Below, piece by piece: positions 20,153 to 31,218 of a stretch of 64,000 bases of DNA. Numbering within the stretch: the first letter of the stretch is position 1; every line of letters begins with the position of its first letter. The stretch is from Hypericum androsaemum (lineage: Eukaryota > Streptophyta > Magnoliopsida > Malpighiales > Hypericaceae): NCBI GenBank assembly GCA_963995505.1, contig OZ023181.1:5431487-5495486 (forward strand), in the 5' to 3' direction. The translations under genes and the position numbers were made by a program. The notes under the pieces are model-generated. The model searched no databases and had not been told where the DNA came from. It saw nothing but the letters and a program-made list of their open reading frames with translations.

Positions 20153-21124
20153 GGGAAAAGTCCACTTTCGTACCCTGTGGTATCGACCAAAATCACTTTA
20201 GTACCCTGTGGTAAAAAACCGATCAATCGAGTCATACTTATTCTAATTAACATCAAAAAGGGCCTCGGGCAGCTGCCCGGAGCTGCCCGAACCTACCCGC
20301 CCGCTGCCCGGGCCACGTGGCCAGCCACGTCACCAATTTTGGTGACGTGGCGCCACGTCACCAATTCCTCTCCCCTCCGATTTTCCTCCTCCTCCTCCGA
20401 TTTTCCTCCTCCTCCCCTCCTCCTCCTCCTCCTCTCCTCCTCCTCCCCTCCTCCTCCTCCCCGCGTCCCCCTCCTCCTCCGCGTCCCCCTCCTCCTCCGC
20501 GTCCCCCTCCTCCTCCCACGCCCCCCTCCTCCTCCGCGTCCTCCTCCTCCCCGCGTCCTCCTCCTCCCCACGCCCCCCTCCTCCCCGCGTCCCCCTCCTC
20601 CTCTCCTCCTCCTCCCCGCGTCCCCCTCCTCCTCTCCTCCTCCTCCCCGCGTCCTCCTCCCCCTCCTCCTCTCCTCCTCCTCCCCGCGTCCCCCTCCTCC
20701 CCCGCGTCCCCCTCCTCCTCTCTTCCTCCTCCCCGCGTCCCCCTCCTCCTCTCCTCCTCCTCCCCGCGTCCTCCTCCCCCTCCTCCTCTCCTCCTCCTCC
20801 CCGCGTCCTCCTCCTCCTCCTCCTCCTCCTCCTCCTCCCCGCGTCCCCCTCCTCCTCCTCCTCCTCCCCGCCTCCTCCTCCTCCTCCCCGCGTCCCCCTC
20901 CTCCTCCTCCTCTTGGTGACGTGGCGCCACGTCACCAAAATTGGTGACGTGGCTGACCACGTGGCCCGGGCAGCGCCCGGGTAGGTTCGGGCAGCTCCGG
21001 GCAGCTGCCCGAGGCCCTTTTTGATGTTAATTGGAATAAGTATGACTCGATTGATCGGTTTTTTACCACAGGGTACTAAAGTGATTTTGGTCGATACCAC
21101 AGGGTACGAAAGTGGACTTTTCCC
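20153..21124. mobile_element. Mutator-like element with triplet-repeat loop, second copy
   Basis: Inverted repeats of about 213 nt start GGGAAAAGTCCACTTT and match those of 1938-2777. A perfect 9-bp duplication TTTTTTATT flanks it (20144-20152 and 21125-21133). The arms end internally in nested palindromes (GTCACCAATTTTGGTGAC, GTGGCGCCAC). The loop is a CTCCTC/CCGCGTCCC repeat. No transposase. It lies inside the hAT element and is therefore younger than that insertion. Confidence 0.88.
20366..20912. repeat. CTCCTC / CCCGCGTCC repeat array, loop of the second Mutator-like element
   Basis: About 550 bp of pyrimidine triplets interrupted by CCGCGTCCCC at fairly regular spacing. Long frames on both strands (Pro/Ser/Leu-rich or Arg/Gly/Glu-rich) follow from composition. 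Confidence 0.9.
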
Positions 21125-21469
21125 TTTTTTATTTGGGGCTTTGTCGAATGTGCGGCGAGGGATTTTCTTTCTTGAGGGTATCGAGGGTTTCTTGGTTTTA
21201 GGGGAAAAAAATCTTGGTTTCTGGATATTTTGCCCATTTTTTAAGTTTTCGTACTAACCGCTCGCGGCCGGTCGGAACGAGGGTCTGAATCGCCCGGTCC
21301 GACCGGATTTTGAGCGTTTTATACGGCACCCGACTCAAAGGTAAAAAACGACCCGCTGTGGCTACCGATTCGCGGTCCGACCGGTCGGGCCGCATTTTTT
21401 AAAACCATGCATAAAACTCAAAAAATTATATAAAATAGAAAAAAAAATTACGCTCAGATTTTTGTAGTT

Positions 21470-22925
21470 TATTTTACATCTCTCTTAGATCCTTGTATTT
21501 TTAAAATCCATGCTGACGTCTTTCTGTTTTTGCTTTTAGAAACTTTTGAGTCCCTTGCTAATTTCATCATTCCTTTTTTTTTTTGTGACTATTATACCCA
21601 TTGAAAAAAAAAACTCATCGTCTTCTCCAAAACGTGATCAACCCCGACGACCGTTCAACTGTTCATCGTCGTCGCTCGTTCAATCATTCATCATCGTGGG
21701 TTAAATCCAGAAATCAATCTCTACCTCTCTCCTCTGTCTCCATCTCCTCTCTTCTCCTTCGTTTCATAGCAATTTCCTCTCTACCTCCATTTCAACTTCT
21801 ACCTCTCTTCTCCTCCTCCTCCATCTTAAATTTCCAGAAGTTTAGATCTTCAAACCCATTTAATAAAAACCCTAAATGCTATTTTTCCAGAAGCGTGAAT
21901 CTTCAAACTAACAAAACCCCTAAATCTTCAAACCGTAAATTGACCCAGAACAATAGTGGGTTTTGTCAGCAAAACGACATCGTGTAACTGCCGTTTTTCC
22001 CGCTGAACCTGGTTCTCTTCCTCGATGCCATCCCTTCTGGGATTGTTCGAAATCGTAACATAATTTGTTCCGCCGAGTAAGGGGGCGGCCACAAGTATTG
22101 AAGCTCCGCCGCCGCCGAGCCCAAGTATCGAATTGAAGTTCACCGACGACCCGCGACTGGAAGCTCGGTATCAGCACCATCTTGGTTTCCTGGAGTAGAC
22201 AAGGTTGAAGACGACCTAGAGGAGCAAGGAAGCGATTCGTCTTCTCGGTGGCTTGCAGCAAGACCAAGCTGCCATTGTCCGTGACTCCGATCACCAGCGC
22301 CGAGCCAATTAGTTCTGGGCAAATCAATTTGTCTCTGGACTCGATTGAAATTAAAATTGAACATGGTAATTTATAGATTAGGGTTTTTAATTGACCAGCC
22401 GAAGGAGAACGACTTTGGGACTTGAAGGTGCTCATGAAACAATGACGAAAGTTTGGGGTTTTTGGATTAATTGCGTTCTTGCCCAGTTCTTGATTTTGAA
22501 AATTAATTGCAGTGGTTTAGTGAAGAAGATGATGCAGTGGTTCAGTGAAGAAGATGATGCAGTGGTTCAGTGAAGAAGAGGGTTGATTGAATATAGGTTT
22601 TGAGGAAATGTGTAGGCTGGTAAATGACGAAAGTTTGAGTCTGAGTGTTCAAAGGTTGATTTTTGGATTTAGCTCATATTTGTGTTTTTGATTTTGAGTT
22701 AGTTTGATTTTGTTTCGGGGTTGGTTTTTTGTTGTTTGTATTCTTGGTCAAAAGTTGAAGAAAATAATTTTTTTATTTTTTGTTTAAGGATATTTTGGTC
22801 ATTTCCATCACACAAAAAAATGAGACCCGAGAGTTTCTAAAACTAAACACAAACACGGGCCAACATGGATTTTAGAAATGCAGGGACCTCAGAAAGAGGG
22901 AGACCAAAGTACAGGGATAGGAAAT
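21470..22925. mobile_element. Inverted-repeat element with gene-like interior
   Basis: The left end (about 21470-21600: CCTTGTATTTTTAAAATCCATG, then AAACTTTTGAGTCCC) matches the right end (about 22795-22925: GAGACCCGAGAGTTTCTAAA, ATGGATTTTAGAAATGCAGG) in reverse complement. The interior has a CT-rich stretch like a 5' leader (21700-21830) and a 172-codon minus frame (21920-22435) with no recognised family. It could be a Pack-type element with captured host sequence. No target duplication was established. Confidence 0.5.
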
Positions 22926-22978
22926 GGAAAATTTTCTCAATGAAAAATCAACATTTAGACAACTTAGCAACTTATTTC

Positions 22979-23844
22979 CATGGTTTTAAAACCCGGCCCG
23001 GAGCTACGACCCGGAATTCCTACAGTTTTCTAGGTCGGCCGGTATAGACACTTTACCCCCGTTTTATGAAAATACCCAAAAAGAACCCTGAGTTTTCAAA
23101 AAACTAAAAATTATCAGATTGAAAAGTCTATTATGCCCTTCCCTTTTCTTCTCATACTTCCCCATCGGATGTGGATTCAAATCAAATAAAATCCAACAAT
23201 TTGTTGGTGTTATCGTGGGGGTTGCTGGGATTGTTGGGATGCGGTGGGATGTTGGTCTCGGACTGTCGGGCCGTTGTCGGACTTCCTTGGAAAACCCTCT
23301 CCAGCGGATGGCGTCCTGGCGGTTGGGTCACTTCGAAAGCCGTACTCGACTCTTCTCTCCAGGGCAACGGGGAACATCCAAATAGGACTCGCGGTACATG
23401 TGGCACTGACTAGTTAAAAATAAATTTTTTTAAGAGGGTATAATCTGTCAACTGCGACTTAGGCTTTTGCCGATGGGGAAGTAGGAGGGGTTAAGGGAGA
23501 GGGTATAATAGACATTTTAACTCGATAATTTTTATTTTTTTATAACTCAGGGTTCTTTTTGGGTAACACAGGGGTAAAGTACTTAAGTGTCTTTAATCCT
23601 TTATTTATTTATTACTTTATAAATTTGACAAATCAATTTTTTTTCTTTGAAAACTACCAAAAAAAAGTCAATTTCGCCCATTTTTGTACGAATCGGGTTT
23701 GACCGATCAGGGTAGACCTCAAAATCGGCCAGTCCGACCGGATTTGATCCGGTTAGTACAGACCCTAGTCAAAAGCCTAAAAATGACTTGCTCTTGTGCC
23801 CGTTTTGCAGTCCAACCAATCAGACCACGTTTTTTAAAACCATG
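22979..23844. mobile_element. hAT element of the CATGGTTTTAAAA family
   Basis: The ends are inverted CATGGTTTTAAAA, and an 8-bp direct repeat CTTATTTC flanks it (22971-22978 and 23845-23852). GC-rich GGCCGGT/GTCCGACCGG stretches follow each end, as in 18732-21409. It contains a nested inverted-repeat element (23046-23596) and no transposase. Confidence 0.8.
23046..23596. mobile_element. Inverted-repeat element nested in the hAT element
   Basis: Left arm (23046-23176, from AGACACTTTACCCC to TTCCCCATCGG) and right arm (about 23460-23596) are reverse complements with small differences. The arm order resembles the element at 17818-18422, so both may belong to one family. The core (23180-23410) is GC-richer and has open frames on both strands without a recognised family. 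Confidence 0.6.
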
Positions 23845-23852
23845 CTTATTTC

Positions 23853-24441
23853 TGCCTAAAAAAATTGAGAAAAATATTAAAAAAAAGGGAGGCCGCGCCA
23901 AGTGCTGACTTAGAACTTTCACTCCCTTTCTTTTTCAAAAAATTAAAGGATTATAAGTTGGTTTTCAGTTGTTCGATTATATTCACGAAACCTCCAATAC
24001 CATCACACAAAATATAAGATAGTCATAAATAGCTTAAGTCCAAGTCCAAGTCCAAGAATTCCCTTGCCTTTTTATTTTTTGAGGCCATAGGTTTGCTAAC
24101 AATAAATAGTTTCTGAAAGTTATCAAACGGCTACCTCGCGAGTAGCGAGAGGATTTTCCAAGCAAATGTATATATTACGAGCATTAATAAGAATTATCAA
24201 AAAGAAAAGTTATCGAAATGCTGGGTCGGGCGCAGCCCTCGTTAATTTCTGAAAGTTGTCCACTGAAGCTAGGCCCAAAGGTACGGGCTTAAATCAAATG
24301 GGCCGATATATCCAATTGACCTTTAACCGGTTCCGCTATTGTAACTGTGGTCCAAGTTTTTATTATTATTCGAATTTGTATATTCACTAAACAAAGTAAT
24401 TCAGGTTTGAGCCGTATTAGATTCTCCATATCCAAACTAAT
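23853..24441. other. Intergenic, no gene seen
   Basis: AT-rich; only short unrecognised frames. The run of AAGTCC repeats at 24040-24055 is a short simple repeat. Confidence 0.4.
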
Positions 24442-25082
24442 TGTTGGGTTTGAATGAAAATTCAATGCAAGCCCAAAGTGGAAAGGCCCAAAGTCCAAAA
24501 GCCCAAAAAGGGAAAATGGAAAGTGCCATTCTACATTGGAAAGTGACACCAACATTTCCTAGTTTATAAAGAGGAAATCCTTGTTGACCAGGAAATAAGT
24601 TGACCACCAGGAGAGAAAGCCAACTCGGACTGCGACGAGTCCGAGCACGAGCAAAGTTGGCGAACGCTTCTTTAATCTGTTACTCCTTACGCTCTTCGAC
24701 TGAAAAAGTTGGCTCCGCGTCCACCGAAAGTCGGTAACCTTCGTCACTGTGTCAGCATTTGGTACTTTCTCGATAGCTTCAATAGTTTACTGAAAGCCTT
24801 TGGTGTAATTGTAATGAAGGCCTGCCCCTTGCCATAATCCCTCATCCCAGTAGAAAGTGCATCCATAGCATTGTTGTCTTCTCCTCTCCCCCTGTTTTTC
24901 ACTTCAAGAAAGTCCGTCCGAAAGTTCTGGGTATATAAGGGTTCGCCCGAAAGTTTCGAGATACGTGTGCAACGTTCTTGGAAATGCCCTAAACATTCGT
25001 TGTATCTTGGGGACGATTGCCGAAGCCCGTACCACACTGAAATATACGGGGCAATCTCGTCTTACGGAGAAAGTGTCCAACA
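24442..25082 (+). repeat. Probable solo LTR
   Basis: Starts TGTTGGG and ends CCAACA, the usual inverted termini of an LTR. It contains TATATAAGGG near 24930 as a candidate TATA box. There is no second copy, primer-binding site or internal coding nearby. The flanking 5-mers (CTAAT and CTTGC) do not match, so the solo-LTR call is tentative. Confidence 0.45.
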
Positions 25083-25470
25083 CTTGCCTCGACTGCCGTA
25101 GATCCTAATCAAGTACACCACTCCGACAAACAACACTAAAATCTTAAGGCAATGGTTTGTTAAAATTTTCACACTTATAAACTTGTCCCAAACTCTTGCA
25201 CAAAGCGATGTGAGATTCTCAACACGCCCTCTCAAACAAGACCCATCGGTAGAAGATTGCACGGGCTTTAACTTTGTCAACGTGCGAGAAATGAGGGTCG
25301 TGCAAGCAAAACAATGGGCATAGATCAACCCGCTCTATACTATGTTAGAATCTCTATGTCCAACCTAAAATCTTAAGACAATGGGTTGATGGATTTTTCA
25401 CACTTATAAACTTACCCCCCATTCTTACACTAAGCGATGTGAGATTCTCAACAAGTCGATTCTAAATTTA
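25083..25470. repeat. Diverged tandem pair of a dispersed repeat
   Basis: Two copies, about 25130-25230 and 25365-25457, share AAATCTTAAG.CAATGG, CACACTTATAAACTT and AGCGATGTGAGATTCTCAAC. A related phrase is at 15300-15345. No coding potential. Confidence 0.55.
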
Positions 25471-27714
25471 TATGGTAAAAAAACTTCGCACCATTATCCT
25501 CTGTCATGGCTAAACTAAAATGACCTTTTTCAATTGATTTAAACATTCTTTTTGGTAAAAAAGAGAGAGAAAAACACAAGAGAAAGAGAAGAAAACGCAA
25601 GCAATTATTTAGCTCGCTTGAGAGAAGCAACTAAAAGAAGAAGAAAAAAGAAAGGAGTACGTAAAAAATTACATTGACGCGTCTTGAACGAATAAGAATT
25701 TGTAAGAAAATTTGTCTTTTAAAAGCACTTAGTTGTAGATTTCGGTGTTTATCCGGATTTTATTATTTCTTGGTCTAGATTTCATTATTTATTAGTGAAA
25801 ATACAAAATATGCTGAACTAAATTAAAAATGTAGTGTGCAAAGAGATTTCAATTCATTTTAAAGAATTCTTGAGTTCAAAATTTACTACTGTAAAAAATA
25901 TTATTAGAAGAATCGTCACATGAATACGATTCAATAGTACTTGACTCTCATGCATAGATTTTTTTTAAATTCATGCATAAATACATGCACGTTAATTAAT
26001 GGGTTAATAGTATCCTTCAAAAAAATATTAATGGGTTAATAGTTGGGCTTTGTCATCTCCCTCGTTCCGTCCACATTATCATTGTTGTCCATTTACTCGA
26101 GTCGTTGCAGCCTGCCTTGTATACTAAAATACTACCACCGTGTCTCATGATTATTTCACTTGTAACTAAGTTATTCTAATTTAATTAAGAAATTTCGAAT
26201 TCGAACGATTAGAAATGTTAAAGTGTTAAATATTTGTTAAAAATATTTTGTCATTTTTTAAAAGTCCTCAATCGCTTGAAACTGAATTAGTTGGCTAATA
26301 GATGTAAAAAAAGCTATCCATTTTTGTTATAACTTCTACTTTCAGCTACAAACCGTAAGAACAGATGTGCCAATACGTTACGATACTATTCTAAAATTTT
26401 TTTTGTTCAACTTAAATCTTCAAAATATTAGATTTTCAATGAAATTATTTGCCGCAACAATAAATAATTTTTTTACGAATCTCGAATGATGGAGAATCAG
26501 CCGTCATTAACTACCAAAACCGGAAAAAGCATATTAGTGGGGCTAAATGGGAAACACCAACTTGGTGGACGGCGAGATATTTATATAATCGGTGACTTCA
26601 AAGATATTCCTTAATGGTCTCCTTAATTTTTTGAAATGCACTGTGGGGTACCATAAGATTATAAAATCTAACAATGAGACAAAGAAAAAAAAATTGAGAC
26701 AAAAAACGTTTGCAATGTCCAAATTGAGGCACAATAATGTCTCAACGGTTGCTTGCTTTTCTTCCTTTCCCCTGATCTAAAATAGTAACGAGAATCCAAT
26801 TAGAGGTTATTAATTGCTGACATCCTTTCTCTATAATAGAATCGGCAATAGATAATCTTTTAATTTTCAGGGTCAAATTTTTTTTAAAAATTGAAATGAC
26901 CTGATATCTAGACACATACGAGATTAATAGATAAGATCTTTAAATGATATCAAAACACTTCCAATAATTATGTAAAACTGATACATTTAGAAGGGCTAAG
27001 ACTCAAGACATTTTTTAAGGCAAAATAACTATAGGTCTAATGTTTGAATCAATTGATGAATAGGGACAATCTATTATTATTTAGTGCATAATATTTTTAA
27101 ATCAAATTAATTAGTCCTTAAACCTTAATTCTGAACTTTTCCGACAAGTCACCACTAAAAATACTAAATATCCGTAGCTCCAAAAATTACTTTATTGCCA
27201 CTCATCCCTAACCTTTATGCATTGATATAGCACCTCATCCACTTCCTACTTTCATTTATTTTACCTCTTTCTCTTCTCTTATCTTCTCGTGTCTTTCCTT
27301 TTACAATTCACTTTCCAAAACAATTTATGTGACTTAGTTTCGTTGAAAATCTGAAGGCATAGCAAGATTATCGCATACTGGACTGAAACCAATAGAAAAG
27401 AAACATGTGCATTCTAAAGTTTGTCATTTTATGTACTTTTCTGTGCGGCTACGAAACAAATAATTGTTTTGATGTTTTAACTTTAAATTGCCCAAAAGTA
27501 GTTAACGTCGTACCTAATTTCTGAGGCTCGCAATAGATGTTTGTATTTTGGATAAGTAGAATTTTATATAATACTAATAAGATTACAAAGTAAAGATATT
27601 GAGCTATATAAAGCATCTATTCAAAAATTGCCTAATTGATATAGCATCTACTTTGGTACGAATTCCATTTTTTGTTCTGAGAGAGAGCGTGGTGAGCTAG
27701 GGATATAGGTTAAG
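25471..27714. other. Intergenic, no gene seen
   Basis: More than 2 kb of AT-rich sequence with only short frames and no protein similarity that I can see. It is the least repetitive stretch of the right half. No RNA gene was recognised. Confidence 0.5.
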
Positions 27715-28374
27715 TGACGGTTTTGACGCGTAATTAACGAGTAATTATGTGTTAAATTCGTTTAATTAATAAATTAATTCGTTAATAATAAATTACATAC
27801 TTGTTGAAGTAGGAGGTCCACAGGCTGGGTCCACAACTTCTTCGTGCTAGGCGAATTACGATCACGTTTGAACGGATTCGTAATTACTTTTCACGAAATT
27901 TCCTTTAATGAAAATCTGATTAAAATTCTGGAACTGATCCAGAATTTTCCTCTTGTATTGAGTGGTTGTGGGAAAAGTTACAAATCGGTCCAGCCGGATT
28001 TCCCCTTTTATAGGGAAATCCGGACAACCAAAATGCGCCACGTGGCATTTTGGGCCACACGTCCGCCACGTGGCACCTCAGCCCGCGTGTCCGCCACCTG
28101 GCAAGGCTACCCATAGCTTTGCCACGTGGCGCTTTGGACCGCATGTCCGCCACGTGGCAAGGCTACACCTAGCTTTTCCACGTGGCGCTACGTGGCGCGT
28201 CACGTGGGCTGCCACATGTGACGTCAGCGCTACATCACATTGACGTGGCACTTGCGTGGCTTCGGGCCGGTCAACGCGGGTTGACCGGCCCATCCAACCC
28301 AACTTTTTTGGGCCTAATGGGCCCGGGCCCAATTGGGCACAATAATAATTGCCTATTGGGCCCAAGGTCCAACA
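27715..28374 (-). repeat. 3' LTR of copia 1
   Basis: 660 bp; in element orientation starts TGTTGGACC and ends CCGTCA. Contains six CACGTG motifs between about 28035 and 28210. Confidence 0.9.
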
Positions 28375-29316
28375 TCTCCCACTGAATTATTATTGACCTT
28401 GATCAACAGTTATCAGATTTCTTCAAAAGATTTCGTGCGACCAGCACACGTCAAGTAAGTTAAGCCAAATTCAAGAGCACAGACACTCAGGCTACTTGAA
28501 TAGTAGCATCTCGACAACTTTCTTGTATAATGTATGCTATTACCGTAGGACTCATGTCACATTCCATTGTTCACATCAGTAATTTCAAACAATTATATTC
28601 GGGTTCACTATTGTACTTTTCAATACAATTGGTGCACCTGAACCACGAAACTCAGAATGTGATGAACAGAGTTCCTTCTCCCTTAACTATATTCCTTTCA
28701 TAATGATACAGTCTGCTTTTCTGGTCAGCCCTGCCAGGTCGAATCGCTATGCCATAACCTTTTCATGAACTTTCCAAGCTAGCAGCACTGGATCATACTT
28801 CCAGAATACGTTTAGGATCTTAAGGGTAGGTTTCGGGAATCACAATTCTCAAAAATTGGTCTCACACCAGGGTTGTGAAATCACTCAACATTTTCATCCC
28901 ATCCAGTGGTCGAGTAGCACACATGATACTGATCACGTGTTACGGTGTATTTTCCTTTTTAAAGGAACACATGTCATTTAACACCATACTAGAGTATCAG
29001 CTTTAGCTTAACTCTAGGCTAATAGGATAGACAGTATGATAAGTTCCACTTATATCTTATCATATGGATTGTAGAAAATCCAAATGCAGCAACTTATTCC
29101 TGCATCCCATAAGAAAACTTGCTCTTAAGCAAGATGGTATTCCGCCATAGGACATGCACTTATGAATGTTCAATAACTGCCTCATCTCAGCCAGGAATCA
29201 ACTTCTTAACTCCCATTGAGGTAAACACCCGTGTGAGTGGGCTACTTCTCTGTCCGACATGTTTCACATTTAACTCATATTGCCAAATAAAAATTCCTTT
29301 ATTTCAACTAATTGGA
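28375..29316 (-). other. 3' untranslated region of copia 1
   Basis: About 940 bp between the RNase H stop and the 3' LTR without credible frames, longer than the usual short 3' region of copia elements. The purine tract lies at its left edge (28375-28384, plus-strand TCTCCCACTG). Confidence 0.6.
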
Positions 29317-30951
29317 TTATAAATGAAACCGCCGTAAATCCAGTGACTTAACATGTTTCTCGAACACTTCTCGAGGTAATGCTTTAGTCATTGGATCTGC
29401 GGCCATATCTCGTGTAGATATGTGTTTCATACACAGTTCTTTATATTTTATTAAATTTCTCACAAAGTGAAATTTAATATCTATATGCTTAGCCCTGCTA
29501 TGGAATCTAGGATCCTTAGCATATGCTATAGCTGCCTGGTTGTCGCAGAATAGACTCACTGGCTCCGTCGAGTTGATCAGGGAGAGATGGCTTAAGAATC
29601 TCTTCAACCATACCGCTTCTTGTGCAGCATGAGCTGAAGCTACATATTCTACTTCTATTGTTGACAGGGATACACATGTTTGCTTCTTACTACTCCATGA
29701 GACAGCACCCCCGTTCAACAAGAAAATAAATCCAGATGTAGACTTTTTCTTATCCACATCACCTCCCCAATCAGCATCAGTATAGCCACTCATTATCAGG
29801 TCACGGCCTTGATAGCACAAGGAGTATTCTGCAGTAGTATTCAAATATTTCAAAATCCCTTTGACAGCCTTCCAGTGAGCACTGCCTGGATCAGACTGAT
29901 ATCTGCTTGCTATCCCAACATCATAGCAAATGTCAGGTCTAGTACACAACATTGCGTACATCAGGCATCCAACTGCATTGGCATAAGAAATCTTCTCCAT
30001 GTCCCTACGTTGTTTAGCTATTTTTGGGCACATGTCCTTACACAAATTATGACCTTTCACCAATGGGACATACTTTGGGTTACTGTGATCACAATTGAAA
30101 TGTTCTACTACTTTGCGAATATATGTCTCTTGTGAAAGAGACACTATTCTTTTCGAACGATTCCTCGAAATCTTAACTCCGAGTATGTAATCTGCTTCAC
30201 CCATGTCTTTCATTTAAAAGTTGGAAGATAACCAATCTTTGATTTTGACAAGAAATCCCATGTCATTTCCAGCTAACAGTATGTCATCAACATACAAGGT
30301 GATGATAACAAACTTCTTTCCTGATCGCTTAACATACACACAGATATCTTCGTCTATCATTATAAAATCATGTTGCATGATCGTATTATGAAAGCGAATA
30401 TACCACTGTCTAGACGACTGCTTAAGGCCATAAATTGATCTATTCAATTTGTAAACTTTATGTTCGCAGTCTTTTTGAATGTAGCCCTCAGGCTGAATCA
30501 TATAGATTTCTTCATCTAATTCTCCGTGGAGAAAAGCAGTCTTTACATCCATTTGATGTAATTCTAGATTTATGTTAGCAACCATAGCTAAAATGACCCT
30601 AATTGACGTAAATCTAACAACAGGTGTAAAAGTCTCCTCATAGTCTATCCCAGCTTGTTGTTTAAACCCTTGGGCAACCAAACGCGCTTTGTATCTTTCG
30701 ATACTGCCATCTGCATTGCGCTTGATTTTGAGAATCCACTTATTCCCAATTGCCCTACGCCCCTTAGGTAGGTCAACCAGATCCCAAACCTGGTTTTTGA
30801 TCATAGAAGATATTTCTTCATCCATTGCATTCATCCATTCATCACGTTTTGGAGATGACAATGCTCCAGATACATTTTTAGGTTCATCTTCATCCTGCAG
30901 GATGGCCAGAAGAATTTCACTTGGACCACCAAATTTCTTTAGTAATACCAA
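29317..30951 (-). pseudogene. Reverse transcriptase and RNase H region of copia 1
   Basis: The reverse transcriptase carries KARLVAQGFKQQAGIDYEET, LHQMDVKTAFLHGELDEEIY, YGLKQSSRQWY and the catalytic YVDD (in TLYVDDILLAGND). RNase H has YTDADWGGDVDKKKSTSGF and a final CDNQAAI..AKDPRFHSRAKHI block. A single in-frame TAA at 30214-30216 splits the two, directly before the MKDMGEADYILG connection motif. Otherwise the frame is clean. It copies element RNA into DNA in virus-like particles; here it is probably inactive because of the nonsense codons. Confidence 0.93.
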
Positions 30952-31218
30952 GAGCGCATTAGCCTCGCCTTCGATGTCAAATCGTCGGCGTGGTATGCTA
31001 GTTCTGCTAGACCTACAGTATTCCTAGTTTTGATAAACATCTCTCATATATTCATCATATCCAGGAATCGCACTCTCACTGGGTGGAAATACCGTACTCC
31101 CACTGGAATAAGGAATTACCTCTTTTTCATAACTCAGATCACGACCTTCCGGATCATTTTGAGTTGAAAAATCTCTATCTTCCTCCTCAATTCTCCCACT
31201 CGGAAGAAGTGATCCAGA

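Larger units (their letters stand above)
18732..21409. mobile_element. hAT element (deletion derivative) carrying a nested Mutator-like element
   Basis: Ends are inverted CATGGTTTTAAAAAA sequences followed by GC-rich GGTCCGACCGGTCGG stretches. An 8-bp direct repeat CATAAAAC flanks it (18724-18731 and 21410-21417), the size typical of hAT. The homologous flank of copy 2 near 13545-13570 shows the uninterrupted site. Inside are a fragment resembling hAT transposase (19184-19411, minus), short repeats (AAGCAAGCACCCAC, 19670-19730) and the Mutator-like element at 20153-21124. Confidence 0.8.

Noticed and set aside
20177..21100. Pro/Leu/Ser-rich and Arg/Gly/Glu-rich frames of up to 256 codons on both strands
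   Set aside because: Same cause: a CTCCTC/CCGCGT repeat. The flanking parts of the frames are the inverted repeats.
24442..25082. Complete LTR element
   Set aside because: Only one LTR-like unit; no internal region, and the flanking 5-mers do not match.
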